Positions 43,152 through 52,644 of a stretch of DNA of 64,000 nucleotides are shown here, piece after piece. The stretch is from Bacillus benzoevorans (GTDB lineage Bacteria > Bacillota > Bacilli > Bacillales > Cytobacillaceae), in the NCBI RefSeq assembly GCF_014207535.1, contig NZ_JACHGK010000011.1:1-64000 (forward strand), given 5' to 3'. The position numbers and the translations under genes were made by a program. How positions within the stretch are numbered: the first letter of the stretch is position 1; the number at the start of each line of letters is the position of its first letter. Below the pieces are notes generated by a model. That model was not told where the DNA came from, did no database searches, and saw only the letters and a program-made list of their open reading frames with translations.

Positions 43152-44231
43152 CTAAATCCCTTCACCCTGTTCAACATAAGAACTGTTTTCTTTTTTTATC
43201 GTTTTCACTAAGCTTAAAATTCCAAAAGTAGCAACACTTACACTAAGCAATACAATAATAGTATAAATATCACTATCAACAAATATCTTAATCAAACTAT
43301 AAGAAATAACCAATGAGACAATTGGTGAAACGACCCATACCTTTACAATTTTACTAATAACCTGCTTATTAACTGTATTTTTACCTTTTTTCGCCACTCC
43401 TATCCCCATGATTGCTGTACTCGTTACTTGAGTAAGGGGTACCGGAAGTCCAAATAGAGAGGCCGTAATAACAAGCAGCGATCCTGTGCCTGAAATCGTG
43501 CCGCCTTCAAGCAATGAGAACCTGGTAATCTTTTTCGCATTGGTTTGCAGCACATTGCCGCCTAACAGGATAGCACCCATCGCAATAAAAAATCCACCTA
43601 GTACGATACCCGTGTTCATCGAAATAAGATGGGCTCCGACTAAAGGTCCTATCGCATTGGCGACATTATTCATTCCGGCTGAAAATGCCTCGAAGAAACC
43701 AACAATGACCACAAAAACAGCCAGTATCTTTTGCGCCCTTTTTTCCCTTAACTGCGGATATTTTTTGTTCACTACCGCGATAAGCTTTCCTAATAGAAAG
43801 GCTATCGTAAAAGCGACAACGGGAACAATGACCCAAAATGCGGCAATCACAAAAATATTTTTTATATATAGTGCCTGCTGGGCAATGCCGACACCAACAA
43901 TAGAACCAACCGTAATTTCACTCGTGGAAAGAGGTATCCCCAGCAGGTTTGCTAGAAACAGCGATAGAGCTGCGGAGGATAAAATAATAAGAACAACTTT
44001 AGCTGTTAACAGGTCTTGTGGAATAATCCCTGAACCAATCGTTTTCGCCACTTCGCTCCCGCCAGTAACTGCCCCTAGAAATATTGCTATACCGCATATC
44101 AATAAAGCCTTTTTTCTGCTTGCAATCGCTCCTGAACCGTAGGCTACACTGATTGATGCTGCTGCACCGCTAGCTCCGATATTCATGGCAAAGAAAAGTG
44201 CCACGATCCCAGATAAATAAGTCAAAATCAT
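43152..44231 (-). CDS. cysP: Sulfate permease CysP (PiT family)
   Basis: Membrane transporter of 359 aa related to inorganic phosphate PiT carriers, with about ten to eleven segments. Two PiT repeats are visible ([24 protein letters not shown] and [20 protein letters not shown]). In B. subtilis CysP (YlnA) is a sulfate transporter, and its place between cysH and sat in the sulfate operon supports sulfate rather than phosphate here. GGAG precedes the ATG. Substrate is inferred from context. Confidence 0.9.
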   Translation of the reverse strand: MILTYLSGIVALFFAMNIGASGAAASISVAYGSGAIASRKKALLICGIAIFLGAVTGGSEVAKTIGSGIIPQDLLTAKVVLIILSSAALSLFLANLLGIPLSTSEITVGSIVGVGIAQQALYIKNIFVIAAFWVIVPVVAFTIAFLLGKLIAVVNKKYPQLREKRAQKILAVFVVIVGFFEAFSAGMNNVANAIGPLVGAHLISMNTGIVLGGFFIAMGAILLGGNVLQTNAKKITRFSLLEGGTISGTGSLLVITASLFGLPVPLTQVTSTAIMGIGVAKKGKNTVNKQVISKIVKVWVVSPIVSLVISYSLIKIFVDSDIYTIIVLLSVSVATFGILSLVKTIKKENSSYVEQGEGI

Positions 44232-44246
44232 CGATGATTACTCCTT

Positions 44247-44960
44247 TTATAGATGCAGACCGCACTCCGTTTTGCCAGTGCCGCTCCATCTTCCGGATCG
44301 CAGGTCATCTGCGTTAATTGCAGGTTGTGTGCAAGGACTGCAGCCAATACTTGGATAACCGTTGTCATGCAGTTTGTTATAATCAAGTTGATGTTTATGG
44401 GCATAGCGCCAAATGTCCTTCCAAGTCCAATGAATTAATGGGCATATTTTGACTGATTTAAATCTATTATCTTGATTGATATACTGAGTATTTTGGCGCG
44501 TTTCAGATTGTTCCCTTCTTAATCCGGACAGCCATGCTACAGCTCCTGATAATACTTCATTTAATGGAAGGATTTTGCGGATTTCACAGCATTTATTCGG
44601 CTGCGCCTTCCAAAGTTCCTCACCGAATTGTTTCGCCTGTTCTTCGAGCGTCAAACTTGGCTTTTTCAGCTCGATTTCTAATTCGGGATAGCGCTCTTTT
44701 ACTTTTTCGATTAATTCATAGGTTTCTTTAAAATGAAGGTCTGTATCAAGAAAAACGATTTTTGCCTGCTTATTTACTTGATAAATCAAATCGATTAAAA
44801 CGATGCCTTCAATCCCGAAACTACAGGCGTAGATTAGTTTATCACCATAGTGGGAATATGCCCATTTCAGCGTTTCCAGTGCTCCCTTTGTGTCATCATC
44901 GGCCGGAAAATCCTGTAACGGGAATTGTGCAAAATTTTCATATGTTAATAGCTCTGTCAT
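44247..44960 (-). CDS. cysH: APS/PAPS reductase
   Basis: Reduces activated sulfate to sulfite with thioredoxin. The protein is 237 aa with the PP-loop-type [17 protein letters not shown]. The KCCEIRKI and SIGCSPCT Cys pairs are expected to bind a [4Fe-4S] cluster, as in APS-using enzymes. [10 protein letters not shown] is the substrate loop and the catalytic Cys lies in the C-terminal TECGLHL. It is the first gene of the operon, behind a leader of about 190 nt carrying its own terminator hairpin. GGAGGAG precedes the ATG. Confidence 0.95.
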   Translation of the reverse strand: MTELLTYENFAQFPLQDFPADDDTKGALETLKWAYSHYGDKLIYACSFGIEGIVLIDLIYQVNKQAKIVFLDTDLHFKETYELIEKVKERYPELEIELKKPSLTLEEQAKQFGEELWKAQPNKCCEIRKILPLNEVLSGAVAWLSGLRREQSETRQNTQYINQDNRFKSVKICPLIHWTWKDIWRYAHKHQLDYNKLHDNGYPSIGCSPCTQPAINADDLRSGRWSGTGKTECGLHL

Positions 44961-45029
44961 CTTTTCTCCTCCATTTAATTGAAATGGTTCTATGTGTCAT
45001 CTATTCAATGAACGCATGGTAAACAAAAA

Positions 45030-45076
45030 AAGTTATTTCCATCTCTAAATAATCGCGGACGAGACAGTAATAACTT
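45030..45076 (-). terminator. Terminator hairpin inside the cysH leader (attenuator)
   Basis: On the minus strand AAGTTATT and AATAACTT pair perfectly around a 31-nt region with a small inner stem, followed by seven T residues. It lies 70 nt before the cysH start and after the promoter, so it should attenuate the operon. No S-box, T-box or other known motif is recognised in the leader. Confidence 0.6.
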
Positions 45077-45158
45077 GAGAATTATCCATACGTGATAGCC
45101 TCTAGTATGTCTAGTCAGCAATAAGATTTATTTAAGGTAAATGCCTTACTTTTTAAAA

Positions 45159-45186
45159 ATTTTATCACAAATTCATCATATGTCAA
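45159..45186 (-). promoter_or_regulatory. Promoter of the cysH operon
   Basis: On the minus strand TTGACA (45186-45181) and TAAAAT (45164-45159) are 16 bp apart. Transcription would begin near 45152, giving a leader of about 190 nt. Confidence 0.5.
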
Positions 45187-45283
45187 TAAATTATATGTAC
45201 TTACTCGGAATTATTTTTTGCAGCATAAAAAATATTCAGTTAACTTCCTCCCAAAGTTCATATCATTAGTTTTATAGGTAAAT

Positions 45284-45318
45284 AAAAAAAGACAGTGAGA
45301 CAAAAATGTACTCACTGT
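45284..45318 (-). terminator. Terminator of the MFS transporter gene
   Basis: ACAGTGAG and CTCACTGT form an 8-bp stem with a 11-nt loop. On the minus strand C and seven T residues follow. It lies 31 nt behind the stop codon. Confidence 0.8.
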
Positions 45319-45348
45319 ACTCATCACGCGTTCAGGAATCGAACACAT

Positions 45349-46557
45349 TTAACGTTTATAAAAATTCAGCCAAATCATGATCGGAACTAAGCTAAGAGAA
45401 ATTACTGTTATTCCCATCCAGCCGAAGAATTGCCAGATCACTCCGGCAAGAGTCCCCCCGGTTGCAACCCCCAAATAATAATGGACTAAATATAGACTGG
45501 AGGCCCCTGCCTTATGATGTGCAGCACGCTCATTTACAATAGCCGACATTAATGAATGAGAAACAAAAAATCCGAGGCACGTCAGACATAGCCCTATGAT
45601 AACTGTTGGAAGTGATGGTATATTGGTCAGCCACGCCCCGGCAATTAATAGGAGTGTACCCATTGTCACCAGAATCGGCTTTTTCATATGTATAGACAAC
45701 CTGCCCGCAGCAATGGAACCAAAAATGCCGGTTAAATAAGCTAAATACGTTAAGGATGTATCCCTTACTTGTAAATGGAACGGGTCATTTTCCAGATAAA
45801 AAGGCAAATAAGTCCATATACCAGTGAAGGAAAACTGCAATAAAACTCCCATAATAAAAGCAGGAATGAGCAAAACGTTTTTTAAATGGCTGAAAATACT
45901 GACTAAATCCTTGCCCGCAGATACTTGACTAGCCTGGAAATAATAAGATTTTGGCAGATTAACATAATAGATGATAAAAAGAATAAGAGCAAAACAAAAC
46001 CAGATGAAAAGCGAAACCTTCCAGCTGGCAACATCGGCAATGTAGCCGACAAAAATCCTGCCAAACATTCCTCCGGCACCATTAGCAGCGATATACATCA
46101 TGATCCCGAGACCCGTACTTTGCGGGGCAACTTCTTCACTAATGTAAACAATGGCGGCGGCTGGCAGCCCCGCGATAAAAAATCCCTGGAAAAAGCGCAG
46201 CAGCAAAAAAAGCACGAAATTCGGGACAAGCGGAAGCAGGATCAATGGAATGAGCGAGCAAATCAGTGTAACATTCATGACCTTCGTCCGCCCGATGCGA
46301 TCCGATAAAAAGCTGAAAAATATCAAGCCCAAAATCATGGAAATGACGGCAACCGATAAAGAAAGTCCGGCGGAAGCGGAGGAAATGTTGAATGACCGCA
46401 CCAATAAAGGCATGATCGGCTGTACAAAATATAGATTAGTAAACGTAATCACCGATGCAAAGGTTAAAGCCGCCATCATTTTCTTAAAGCTTGGATCACG
46501 AAATTTGTATTTTTGATGGTTATGTTCTAATTCGCTTAAGACAGCCAATCGTTTCAC
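45349..46557 (-). CDS. MFS transporter (YnfM/YybF-like)
   Basis: A 402-aa major facilitator with twelve membrane segments after a basic N-terminal tail of about 28 residues. LIFFSFLSDRIGRTKVM is the loop 2-3 motif. LYFVQPIMPLLVRSFNISSASAGLSLS is the start typical of the YnfM/YybF branch, often annotated as arabinose or drug efflux. The start is taken as GTG 46557, six bases behind GAGG. The TTG four codons earlier lies within the ribosome site. Substrate unknown. Confidence 0.83.
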   Translation of the reverse strand: MKRLAVLSELEHNHQKYKFRDPSFKKMMAALTFASVITFTNLYFVQPIMPLLVRSFNISSASAGLSLSVAVISMILGLIFFSFLSDRIGRTKVMNVTLICSLIPLILLPLVPNFVLFLLLRFFQGFFIAGLPAAAIVYISEEVAPQSTGLGIMMYIAANGAGGMFGRIFVGYIADVASWKVSLFIWFCFALILFIIYYVNLPKSYYFQASQVSAGKDLVSIFSHLKNVLLIPAFIMGVLLQFSFTGIWTYLPFYLENDPFHLQVRDTSLTYLAYLTGIFGSIAAGRLSIHMKKPILVTMGTLLLIAGAWLTNIPSLPTVIIGLCLTCLGFFVSHSLMSAIVNERAAHHKAGASSLYLVHYYLGVATGGTLAGVIWQFFGWMGITVISLSLVPIMIWLNFYKR

Positions 46558-46648
46558 CTGTTTCCTCAATATTTTTTGTATATAATTCTGTAACGTTCAT
46601 TATATACCTTTTAGAGAAAAATTGAGGAAAAATTGTGAACAATCTACT

Positions 46649-48139
46649 TTAAACTTGTTTCATTCCGAATTGTTTTAATTGATTTTTGTCAATCTTCCCG
46701 ACAGGTGTCTTTGGAAGCTCCTTAAGGAAAATGATTTCTTTCGGAATTTTATAGCTTCCCAGCTTTACTTGACAATGCTGCTTTAACTCTTCTAATGTTA
46801 AACTCGTCTTATTCTGCAATACAATAAATGCGGTCACTTTTTCGCCCCATTTTGCATCAGGAATCCCGACTACAGCGGTTTCACTGACTTGAGGCAAACT
46901 AGAAATCCAATGCTCTACCTCCAGTGGATAGACATTTTCCCCGCCTGTGATAATCATATCTTTTTTCCGTCCGGCAATATAATAAAATCCATCCCTGTCT
47001 CTTCTTGCCAGATCGCCAGTATGAAGCCAGCCGAAATGCAGAACTTCTGCCGTTGCCTCAGCATTATTCCAGTAGCTTGTAAATAAATGCTTGCCTTTTA
47101 ACAGCAGCTCTCCTGTTTCATCAGGTGCTGTTTCCGAACCGTCTGTTCGAATAATTTTCACTTCATTAAGCAGCATCGGTTGCCCGACAGAGCCTCGTTT
47201 TCCATGAACCTTCTGAAGATCCATGTAAAAATTATTTGGACCGGCTTCCGTTAATCCGTAGCCTTCTTTAAACTGCAAACCTTTTCGCTCAAATTCTGCA
47301 TAGATTTCCAGTGGGCAAGGGGCGCCGCCGGAAAGAAAAACGATGGAAGGTGAAAAAGTCTGCTTTTGAAAAACCTCTGTACGAATCATCATATGATACA
47401 TCGTCGGTACGAGCAGAATAATGGTACATTGATAATCGATCAGATAACGGACCGCCTCTTCAGGCCGATAATCATCGGCAAGAACAACTTTCCCGCCAAT
47501 TAATAATAGCGGAATGGACAGAGCATTTAATCCCCCTGTATGAAACAACGGCATATATGTAATAGTCACGTCATGACTAGTCAAATTCCAGCTCATGATC
47601 GTATTCACTGCGTTATAGAAGATGGATTGATAGGATAAGACAACTCCTTTTGCTTTTCCTGTTGTACCCCCGGTATAAATGATCGCTAAAGGGTCCAAAC
47701 TCGATAATTTTGCTTCCACCGGAATCCATTCCGTATTCTCAAGATACTCTTCTCGTTCTACTGCGAAATAAATTGTTTGCAGGAATGGAATGTCCTCCAT
47801 TCTTCCGCGAAAACTTGGATGCACTCCTGCAAGCTTTGGGGTACAATCCTGCAAGATATATTCAATTTCTTCTCCAGCCAATCTCCAGTTGATCGGGACG
47901 AAAATGGCGCCTATTTTTGCGCAGGCAAAAAAGAGATCAAAATAGCAGATATGATTGGGCGCTAATAAGGCTACCCTGTCCCCCTTCTGTATCCCCCGTT
48001 TCAATAACCAGGCTGCCGCCGCAGTACTTCTCTGATTCAACTCGGCATAGGACCATGTCTTTTTCCTGGCTGCATCAGCAACCGCCTCCGCTTCCGGAGT
48101 TAATCTCGCCCGATTTCCTATCCAATCCAGTTCCTGCAT
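46649..48139 (-). CDS. AMP-dependent acyl-CoA ligase
   Basis: Adenylate-forming ligase that activates a carboxylic acid to its CoA thioester. The P-loop IIYTGGTTGKAKGVVLSY, the core GYGLTEAGPN, the hinge region GWLHTGDLARRDRDGFYYIAGRKKDMI and the C-terminal catalytic Lys in KTPVGKIDK are all present. 496 aa with the ATG at 48139 behind GGGAG. The class covers long-chain, aromatic and succinylbenzoate ligases, and the acid is not predictable. It is the last gene of a co-oriented set with the PhaZ-like hydrolase and a Liv-type importer, suggesting the imported compound or its product is activated. Confidence 0.88.
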   Translation of the reverse strand: MQELDWIGNRARLTPEAEAVADAARKKTWSYAELNQRSTAAAAWLLKRGIQKGDRVALLAPNHICYFDLFFACAKIGAIFVPINWRLAGEEIEYILQDCTPKLAGVHPSFRGRMEDIPFLQTIYFAVEREEYLENTEWIPVEAKLSSLDPLAIIYTGGTTGKAKGVVLSYQSIFYNAVNTIMSWNLTSHDVTITYMPLFHTGGLNALSIPLLLIGGKVVLADDYRPEEAVRYLIDYQCTIILLVPTMYHMMIRTEVFQKQTFSPSIVFLSGGAPCPLEIYAEFERKGLQFKEGYGLTEAGPNNFYMDLQKVHGKRGSVGQPMLLNEVKIIRTDGSETAPDETGELLLKGKHLFTSYWNNAEATAEVLHFGWLHTGDLARRDRDGFYYIAGRKKDMIITGGENVYPLEVEHWISSLPQVSETAVVGIPDAKWGEKVTAFIVLQNKTSLTLEELKQHCQVKLGSYKIPKEIIFLKELPKTPVGKIDKNQLKQFGMKQV

Positions 48140-48161
48140 TAGAGATAACTCTCCCTTCAAT

Positions 48162-49043
48162 TCATTGGTACAAAAATTCAGAAATGTGTTTCAACAATCC
48201 AGCCAGATCATCGATTAATGGGGAATGACCGCAATCTTTTAATTCGGCAAACCTTACTGGACGACCAATATCCGCCAAGATTTCCTCGGTCATTTGTTTA
48301 GTGACCACCAAATCTCGGTCGCCGCGGAGAACGAGTACCGGAAGTTTAAGATTCCGCACAAGACCATTTCCACTGATCAACCCATTATGCTGATCGCTTA
48401 TATTAAATGTATTTAATGCGTGGTACACCTCGGCCAGATTTTTCTGCGTCACCATATCTGCCGTATATTCGTTATACTTCTCCTCACCTGGCATATTTTT
48501 CGTATAAATCAGGCTATCCCATACAGCCTTTAAAAAAGCATAATCGTTCGTATCGTAGGCATGCTGAATCGGAATGGTTTTTCCCGGATCTGCTTTTACA
48601 TCTTCATAAGAGGTCAGGCGCTTCCCTTCCAAATCAGTAAAAGGATAACCCCTAGTTGAAGCTGAAGCCAGCAGAACGAGCTTTTCACAGCAGCCGGGAT
48701 AATCTGCCGCAAACTGCATCCCGACAGCCCCGCCTGTGGACCAGCCAATAATGGAAAAGTTCTTTAGCCCAATCAGATCAACAAACGCTTTAATATCGTC
48801 GGAAAAATCTTTGATTGAACTGATTTTCCGGTGATATGATGAAGCACCGAACCCCCTCATGTCAACAGCAAACAGTTTAAACATTGGATCCATTTTTTCT
48901 AATACTAAATCCCAATGTTTCGAAGATGTCATATTGCCATGAATCAGCAGGACATTTATCTCTCCGCCTTCACGCTCTTGATAGGCAATCGTCTCATCGT
49001 TTGGCAGCTTTATCGATTTATAGTGGATGTTTACTGCGTTCAT
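48162..49043 (-). CDS. phaZ: Intracellular PHA depolymerase-like alpha/beta hydrolase
   Basis: A 293-aa cytosolic hydrolase. LLIHGNMTSSKHWD, the atypical nucleophile box GWSTGG (in FSIIGWSTGGAVGMQFAADY), Asp in LRGDRDLVV and His in DCGHSPLIDD give a full triad. GWSTGG and the flanking sequence match my memory of Bacillus intracellular short-chain PHA depolymerase PhaZ. A simple enol-lactonase-type enzyme is the alternative. It lies 139 nt behind livM and 22 nt before the acyl-CoA ligase. Released hydroxyacids would be substrates for such a ligase. Confidence 0.8.
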   Translation of the reverse strand: MNAVNIHYKSIKLPNDETIAYQEREGGEINVLLIHGNMTSSKHWDLVLEKMDPMFKLFAVDMRGFGASSYHRKISSIKDFSDDIKAFVDLIGLKNFSIIGWSTGGAVGMQFAADYPGCCEKLVLLASASTRGYPFTDLEGKRLTSYEDVKADPGKTIPIQHAYDTNDYAFLKAVWDSLIYTKNMPGEEKYNEYTADMVTQKNLAEVYHALNTFNISDQHNGLISGNGLVRNLKLPVLVLRGDRDLVVTKQMTEEILADIGRPVRFAELKDCGHSPLIDDLAGLLKHISEFLYQ

Positions 49044-49182
49044 TCATCTCTCCCTTTCCCTGTTTATCTGAACATTTAATGAATTCAGTTATCATCGGTA
49101 ACACTATTGTAACTGATCTTTGGTTGTATTCCTATGAAACTCCTATAATCGATGCGGTTATTCCATGTTCTTTCAGAGCCCC

Positions 49183-50178
49183 CTATCCAGCAGCATTCTT
49201 TTCTGTTTTGACTACTTGTTTTTTACTCTTCTTCACCTTCAGTGATTTCAGTGCACCAACAATTCCTTGAGGAAAAAACATAACGGCAAGGATGTAAATA
49301 ATCCCAAAGAAAATAATCCATCTCTCAAAGATCCAATGGATTTTCGCCATCGCTGTCAGCCAGTGATGAGCAAACTCGATCAAACCTGCTCCGATGACCG
49401 CTCCAATAAGAGTACCGACACCCCCGATAATCGACATTAATAGTGCATCTAATGTAATATCGATAGAAAATACACTTGTATTGACAAATCGTAAAGAAAT
49501 AGCATAGAGCATCCCCGCGATCCCGGCAATCACACCGGAGACAACACTTGAAATGATTTTATAGTGCAGCACACTATAACCTAATGATTCCGTCCGCTGC
49601 TCATTCTCCCTGATCGCCTGAATAACGCGGCCTAGCGGTGAATTGATTAATCTTCGCAGAAAAACAAAGACCATGACCAGCAATACCAGGCATATCAGGT
49701 AGAAATCTGTCCGGTCACGCAGTAGTTCAGGCACTCTAAAGGTAAAACCATCATTCCCATATGTCATGGTGCGCCATTTTTCCGCCAGGACAAGGAATAA
49801 CCCGGCAAATGCCAGGGTAAGCATGGCATAAAAATGACTTTTCAAGCGGAGTGTCAAGAGACCGATAAAAAAGCTGATAACTGCGGTAAAGAGAATAACC
49901 AGCAAAAGAGCAAGGAAAAGATTGGCTAGTGTGGGTTCGAATCTTTTCATGAAAATCCCCATCGTATAAGCCCCGATGCCGAAAAACATTGCATGACCAA
50001 ATGAAACGATCCCTGTAAAGCCAAGCAGCAAATCATAGCTCATGGCAAAAATTGAAAAAATAAACACTTGTGTAAGCAAGATGAGAAGAGTTCTAGAATC
50101 ATAGATAAACGGGAGAATGAGAAGAATGAGGGTGGCAATGAGATAAATAACCCTAGATTGATTTTTTCGTCTCAGCAT
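49183..50178 (-). CDS. livM: Branched-chain amino acid-type ABC permease, LivM
   Basis: Membrane permease of 331 aa with about nine to ten segments. The LivM signatures YDLLLGFTGIVSFGHAMFFGIGAYT, IRENEQRTESLGY and MSIIGGVGTLIGAVIGAGL (the EAA-like loop) are clear. The C-terminus is basic. It partners LivH and the ATPases LivG/LivF. Four nt separate it from livH. Relatives import branched-chain amino acids, urea or carboxylic acids. Confidence 0.9.
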   Translation of the reverse strand: MLRRKNQSRVIYLIATLILLILPFIYDSRTLLILLTQVFIFSIFAMSYDLLLGFTGIVSFGHAMFFGIGAYTMGIFMKRFEPTLANLFLALLLVILFTAVISFFIGLLTLRLKSHFYAMLTLAFAGLFLVLAEKWRTMTYGNDGFTFRVPELLRDRTDFYLICLVLLVMVFVFLRRLINSPLGRVIQAIRENEQRTESLGYSVLHYKIISSVVSGVIAGIAGMLYAISLRFVNTSVFSIDITLDALLMSIIGGVGTLIGAVIGAGLIEFAHHWLTAMAKIHWIFERWIIFFGIIYILAVMFFPQGIVGALKSLKVKKSKKQVVKTEKNAAG

Positions 50179-50182
50179 CCTC

Positions 50183-51043
50183 TCACCCCTTTAATCCCAA
50201 TAAACCTTGCGGCCTGAAGATCAATACAATTGCCATTAAGAGCATATTCACGGCTAAGCTTAGATCAGGTACATAGTAAGCCATAAATGAACCGGATAGT
50301 CCAACCAAAACAGCGGCCAGAATGGAACCAGGGAAACTGCCCATTCCGCCAATCACGACAACAATAAAAGCTAAGATAGCAAATTCCATTCCCATTCCCG
50401 CATGAATGACCCCGGAATAAGGTCCCAACAGAACACCGCCAAGGGCGGCCATAGCAGATCCTGCCATAAAAACGAACATAAATACCCTTTGAATATTAAT
50501 CCCCAGTGACTGGACCATCTCTTTATTCATCACACCTGCGCGGACGACTAAACCAATCTTTGTCTTTTTAAGAATATATTGGACGATGGTAAACATGAAA
50601 AGTCCAACAGCAATGATAAAAGCACGATATTTAATAATCACGACCTCTCCCGCCTGCCAACTCCCTTTTAACGCTTCAGGAGGCATGGCCGATATTTGGT
50701 TTGGACCCCAGACAACCTTTAATAATTCAGCTAAGACCAGCATCAGCCCCAAAGTAATCAGGATCTGCTGGACATGATTGCCATAAACGGGTGTAATGAT
50801 CCACTTTTCCGTCATCCATCCCAGCAGAAGTCCCGTTCCCAGGGCACCGATTATCCCGATGAGAAAACTTCCACTTACCGTATAAATCCAAGTACCGCTG
50901 TAAGCGCCCCAAGCAAACAATCCACCGTGAGCAAAATTCAGCACATCCATTAAACCGAAAATTAAGGTTAATCCTGCGGCAAGGAGAAAAATCAGCATTC
51001 CGGTAGCCAGACCATTAATCGTCAGATTGATAAATACATCCAT
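50183..51043 (-). CDS. livH: Branched-chain amino acid-type ABC permease, LivH
   Basis: Second permease subunit, 286 aa, with about eight segments. LTLIFGLMDVLNFAHGGLFAWGAY and the cytoplasmic loop VIGGMGSFPGSILAAVLVGL are diagnostic for LivH. It ends FRPQGLLGLKG. It follows livF by 17 nt and begins behind GGAGAGGGAG. It forms the translocation pore with LivM. Confidence 0.9.
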   Translation of the reverse strand: MDVFINLTINGLATGMLIFLLAAGLTLIFGLMDVLNFAHGGLFAWGAYSGTWIYTVSGSFLIGIIGALGTGLLLGWMTEKWIITPVYGNHVQQILITLGLMLVLAELLKVVWGPNQISAMPPEALKGSWQAGEVVIIKYRAFIIAVGLFMFTIVQYILKKTKIGLVVRAGVMNKEMVQSLGINIQRVFMFVFMAGSAMAALGGVLLGPYSGVIHAGMGMEFAILAFIVVVIGGMGSFPGSILAAVLVGLSGSFMAYYVPDLSLAVNMLLMAIVLIFRPQGLLGLKG

Positions 51044-51060
51044 TCGGCACTCCCTCTCCT

Positions 51061-51768
51061 TTAGGCAATTCCTAAATATTTGCGCCGTAATTCCTCATTT
51101 TCCCGCAAAACACTCATGGTGCCATTTTGCACGGTTTTCCCATCATCGATAATATAAAACCGGTCACCAATCGTACTGGCCATCATAAAATTCTGCTCGA
51201 CAAGGACAATCGTCGTTGTTTCTTTCATCGCCACCAGCGATTCCATCACCTTTTCGACCATGATGGGTGCCAGCCCTTTGCTGGGTTCATCAATAAGAAG
51301 CAAATCATTTTCATTTACATAAGCTCTGGCAATGGATAACATTTGCTTTTGTCCGCCGCTTAAGTATCCGCCATTCTTTTTCCAAAACCGTTGTAAATCA
51401 GGAAACAATTGTAAAATATATTCCAGCCGTTCCTTTGTTGCTTCATTATTCGTTTTCATGGCTACTTTCATATTTTCTTCTACCGTTAAATAGGGGAAAA
51501 CTCCCTGATCCTCCGGGACATACCCGATTCCCTTGTTTGCAATCCTAAAAGTCTGATATTGCTGAATCTGCTCTCCTTTCCATTCAATGATTCCTTTTGC
51601 TGCTGGATTCAGCCCCATAATCGTGCGTAATGTCGTTGTTTTCCCGGCACCATTTCTCCCAAGTAATACAGTAACCTCTCCTTGCTTCACTTCGAGGGAG
51701 ACCCCCTGAAGAATATGATACTGACCAATATAAGTTTCAATCTCCATTAACTTCAGTTGAACGCTCAT
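51061..51768 (-). CDS. livF: ABC transporter ATP-binding protein, LivF
   Basis: ATPase of 235 aa with Walker A LLGRNGAGKTTTL, Q-loop YVPEDQGVFPYLTVEENM (typical LivF), signature LSGGQKQMLSIARAY and Walker B LLLIDEPSKGLAPIMV. The ATG at 51768 has GGGGG seven bases upstream and overlaps the end of livG by 32 nt, so translation is coupled. Confidence 0.92.
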   Translation of the reverse strand: MSVQLKLMEIETYIGQYHILQGVSLEVKQGEVTVLLGRNGAGKTTTLRTIMGLNPAAKGIIEWKGEQIQQYQTFRIANKGIGYVPEDQGVFPYLTVEENMKVAMKTNNEATKERLEYILQLFPDLQRFWKKNGGYLSGGQKQMLSIARAYVNENDLLLIDEPSKGLAPIMVEKVMESLVAMKETTTIVLVEQNFMMASTIGDRFYIIDDGKTVQNGTMSVLRENEELRRKYLGIA

Positions 51769-52519
51769 GCAAATTCCCCCCTAAATAAGCGGTCTGCACC
51801 GTTTCATTTTGCATCATTTCTTCTGGTGTCCCATCAGCTAAAAGTGTGCCATTATATAAAACCATCACCGAATCAGACAAATCCAAAATCATATCCATCT
51901 TGTGTTCAATTAAGAGAATCGTTCGCTCACCCTCTTCCTTTATTTTCTTAATAACTTCCAAAATGGCCGGCACCTCTTCTAAAGACATTCCCGCAGTTGG
52001 TTCATCCAGCAGGAGAACTTCGGTATTTAATGCCAAAAGCATGGCAATTTCCAGTTTACGCTTTTCACCATGGGCAAGATTCTTGGCCAGAGTATCTCCC
52101 TTTAATTGTAATAGCACCATTTCCAGCCACTTGAAGGTCTCTGTTTCAATTTCTTTATATTTACGAAAATGAGTCAGCATTCGATAGCGGATCCCCGCCT
52201 GTGACTGAACAGCCAGCCGGACATTTTCAAAAACGGTCAAATTCGGAAAAACATTGGTAATCTGAAAGGAGCGCCCGATTCCCTTCCTGGTTCTCATCGT
52301 TGATGATAGATTGGTAATATCCTCACCCTTTAAAAAAATCCGACCGGCTGTAGGTTTTAACTGGCCGCTTAAAAGGTTAAAAAAGGTTGTCTTCCCTGCA
52401 CCATTGGGACCAATAACCGATTTAAAATGATTTTTAGGTACCGTCATGCTGACGGCATCTACCGCTGTATGTCCGCCAAAGGAAATCGATAAATCACTGG
52501 TTTCAATGATCGCGTCCAC
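51737..52519 (-). CDS. livG: ABC transporter ATP-binding protein, LivG
   Basis: ATPase of 260 aa. It shows LSISFGGHTAVDAVS, Walker A GPNGAGKTTFFNLL, RKGIGRSFQITNVFPNLTVFENVRLAV (LivG type), AHGEKRKLEIAMLLALN as signature and VLLLDEPTAGMSLEEV. I place the start at GTG 52519 just behind AGGAGGGGG. A longer frame exists, but it would run through the intercistronic hairpin 52550-52587. It pairs with LivF. Confidence 0.9.
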   Translation of the reverse strand: MDAIIETSDLSISFGGHTAVDAVSMTVPKNHFKSVIGPNGAGKTTFFNLLSGQLKPTAGRIFLKGEDITNLSSTMRTRKGIGRSFQITNVFPNLTVFENVRLAVQSQAGIRYRMLTHFRKYKEIETETFKWLEMVLLQLKGDTLAKNLAHGEKRKLEIAMLLALNTEVLLLDEPTAGMSLEEVPAILEVIKKIKEEGERTILLIEHKMDMILDLSDSVMVLYNGTLLADGTPEEMMQNETVQTAYLGGNLHERSTEVNGD

Positions 52520-52549
52520 TGCTTCCCCCTCCTGTTTAACCTTATAAAA

Positions 52550-52587
52550 CCCGGGGGCTTTCTCCATTGATACGTAAAGCCCCCGGG
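52550..52587 (-). terminator. Strong intercistronic hairpin between the binding-protein gene and livG
   Basis: CCCGGGGGCTTT and AAAGCCCCCGGG form a 12-bp perfect stem with a 14-nt loop, followed by TTTTA on the minus strand. Partial termination or mRNA protection here would keep the solute-binding protein in excess over the membrane subunits. Confidence 0.8.
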
Positions 52588-52644
52588 TGAAAACACGTTA
52601 CCTTTGCTCCTAAATAAGCAGCTTTAAGCTGTCTTTATAACCAT

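Noticed and set aside
44961..45186. SAM riboswitch (S-box) in front of cysH
   Set aside because: Expected from B. subtilis, but the conserved elements, such as the AAACCCGGCAACC-like segment, are not found by eye.
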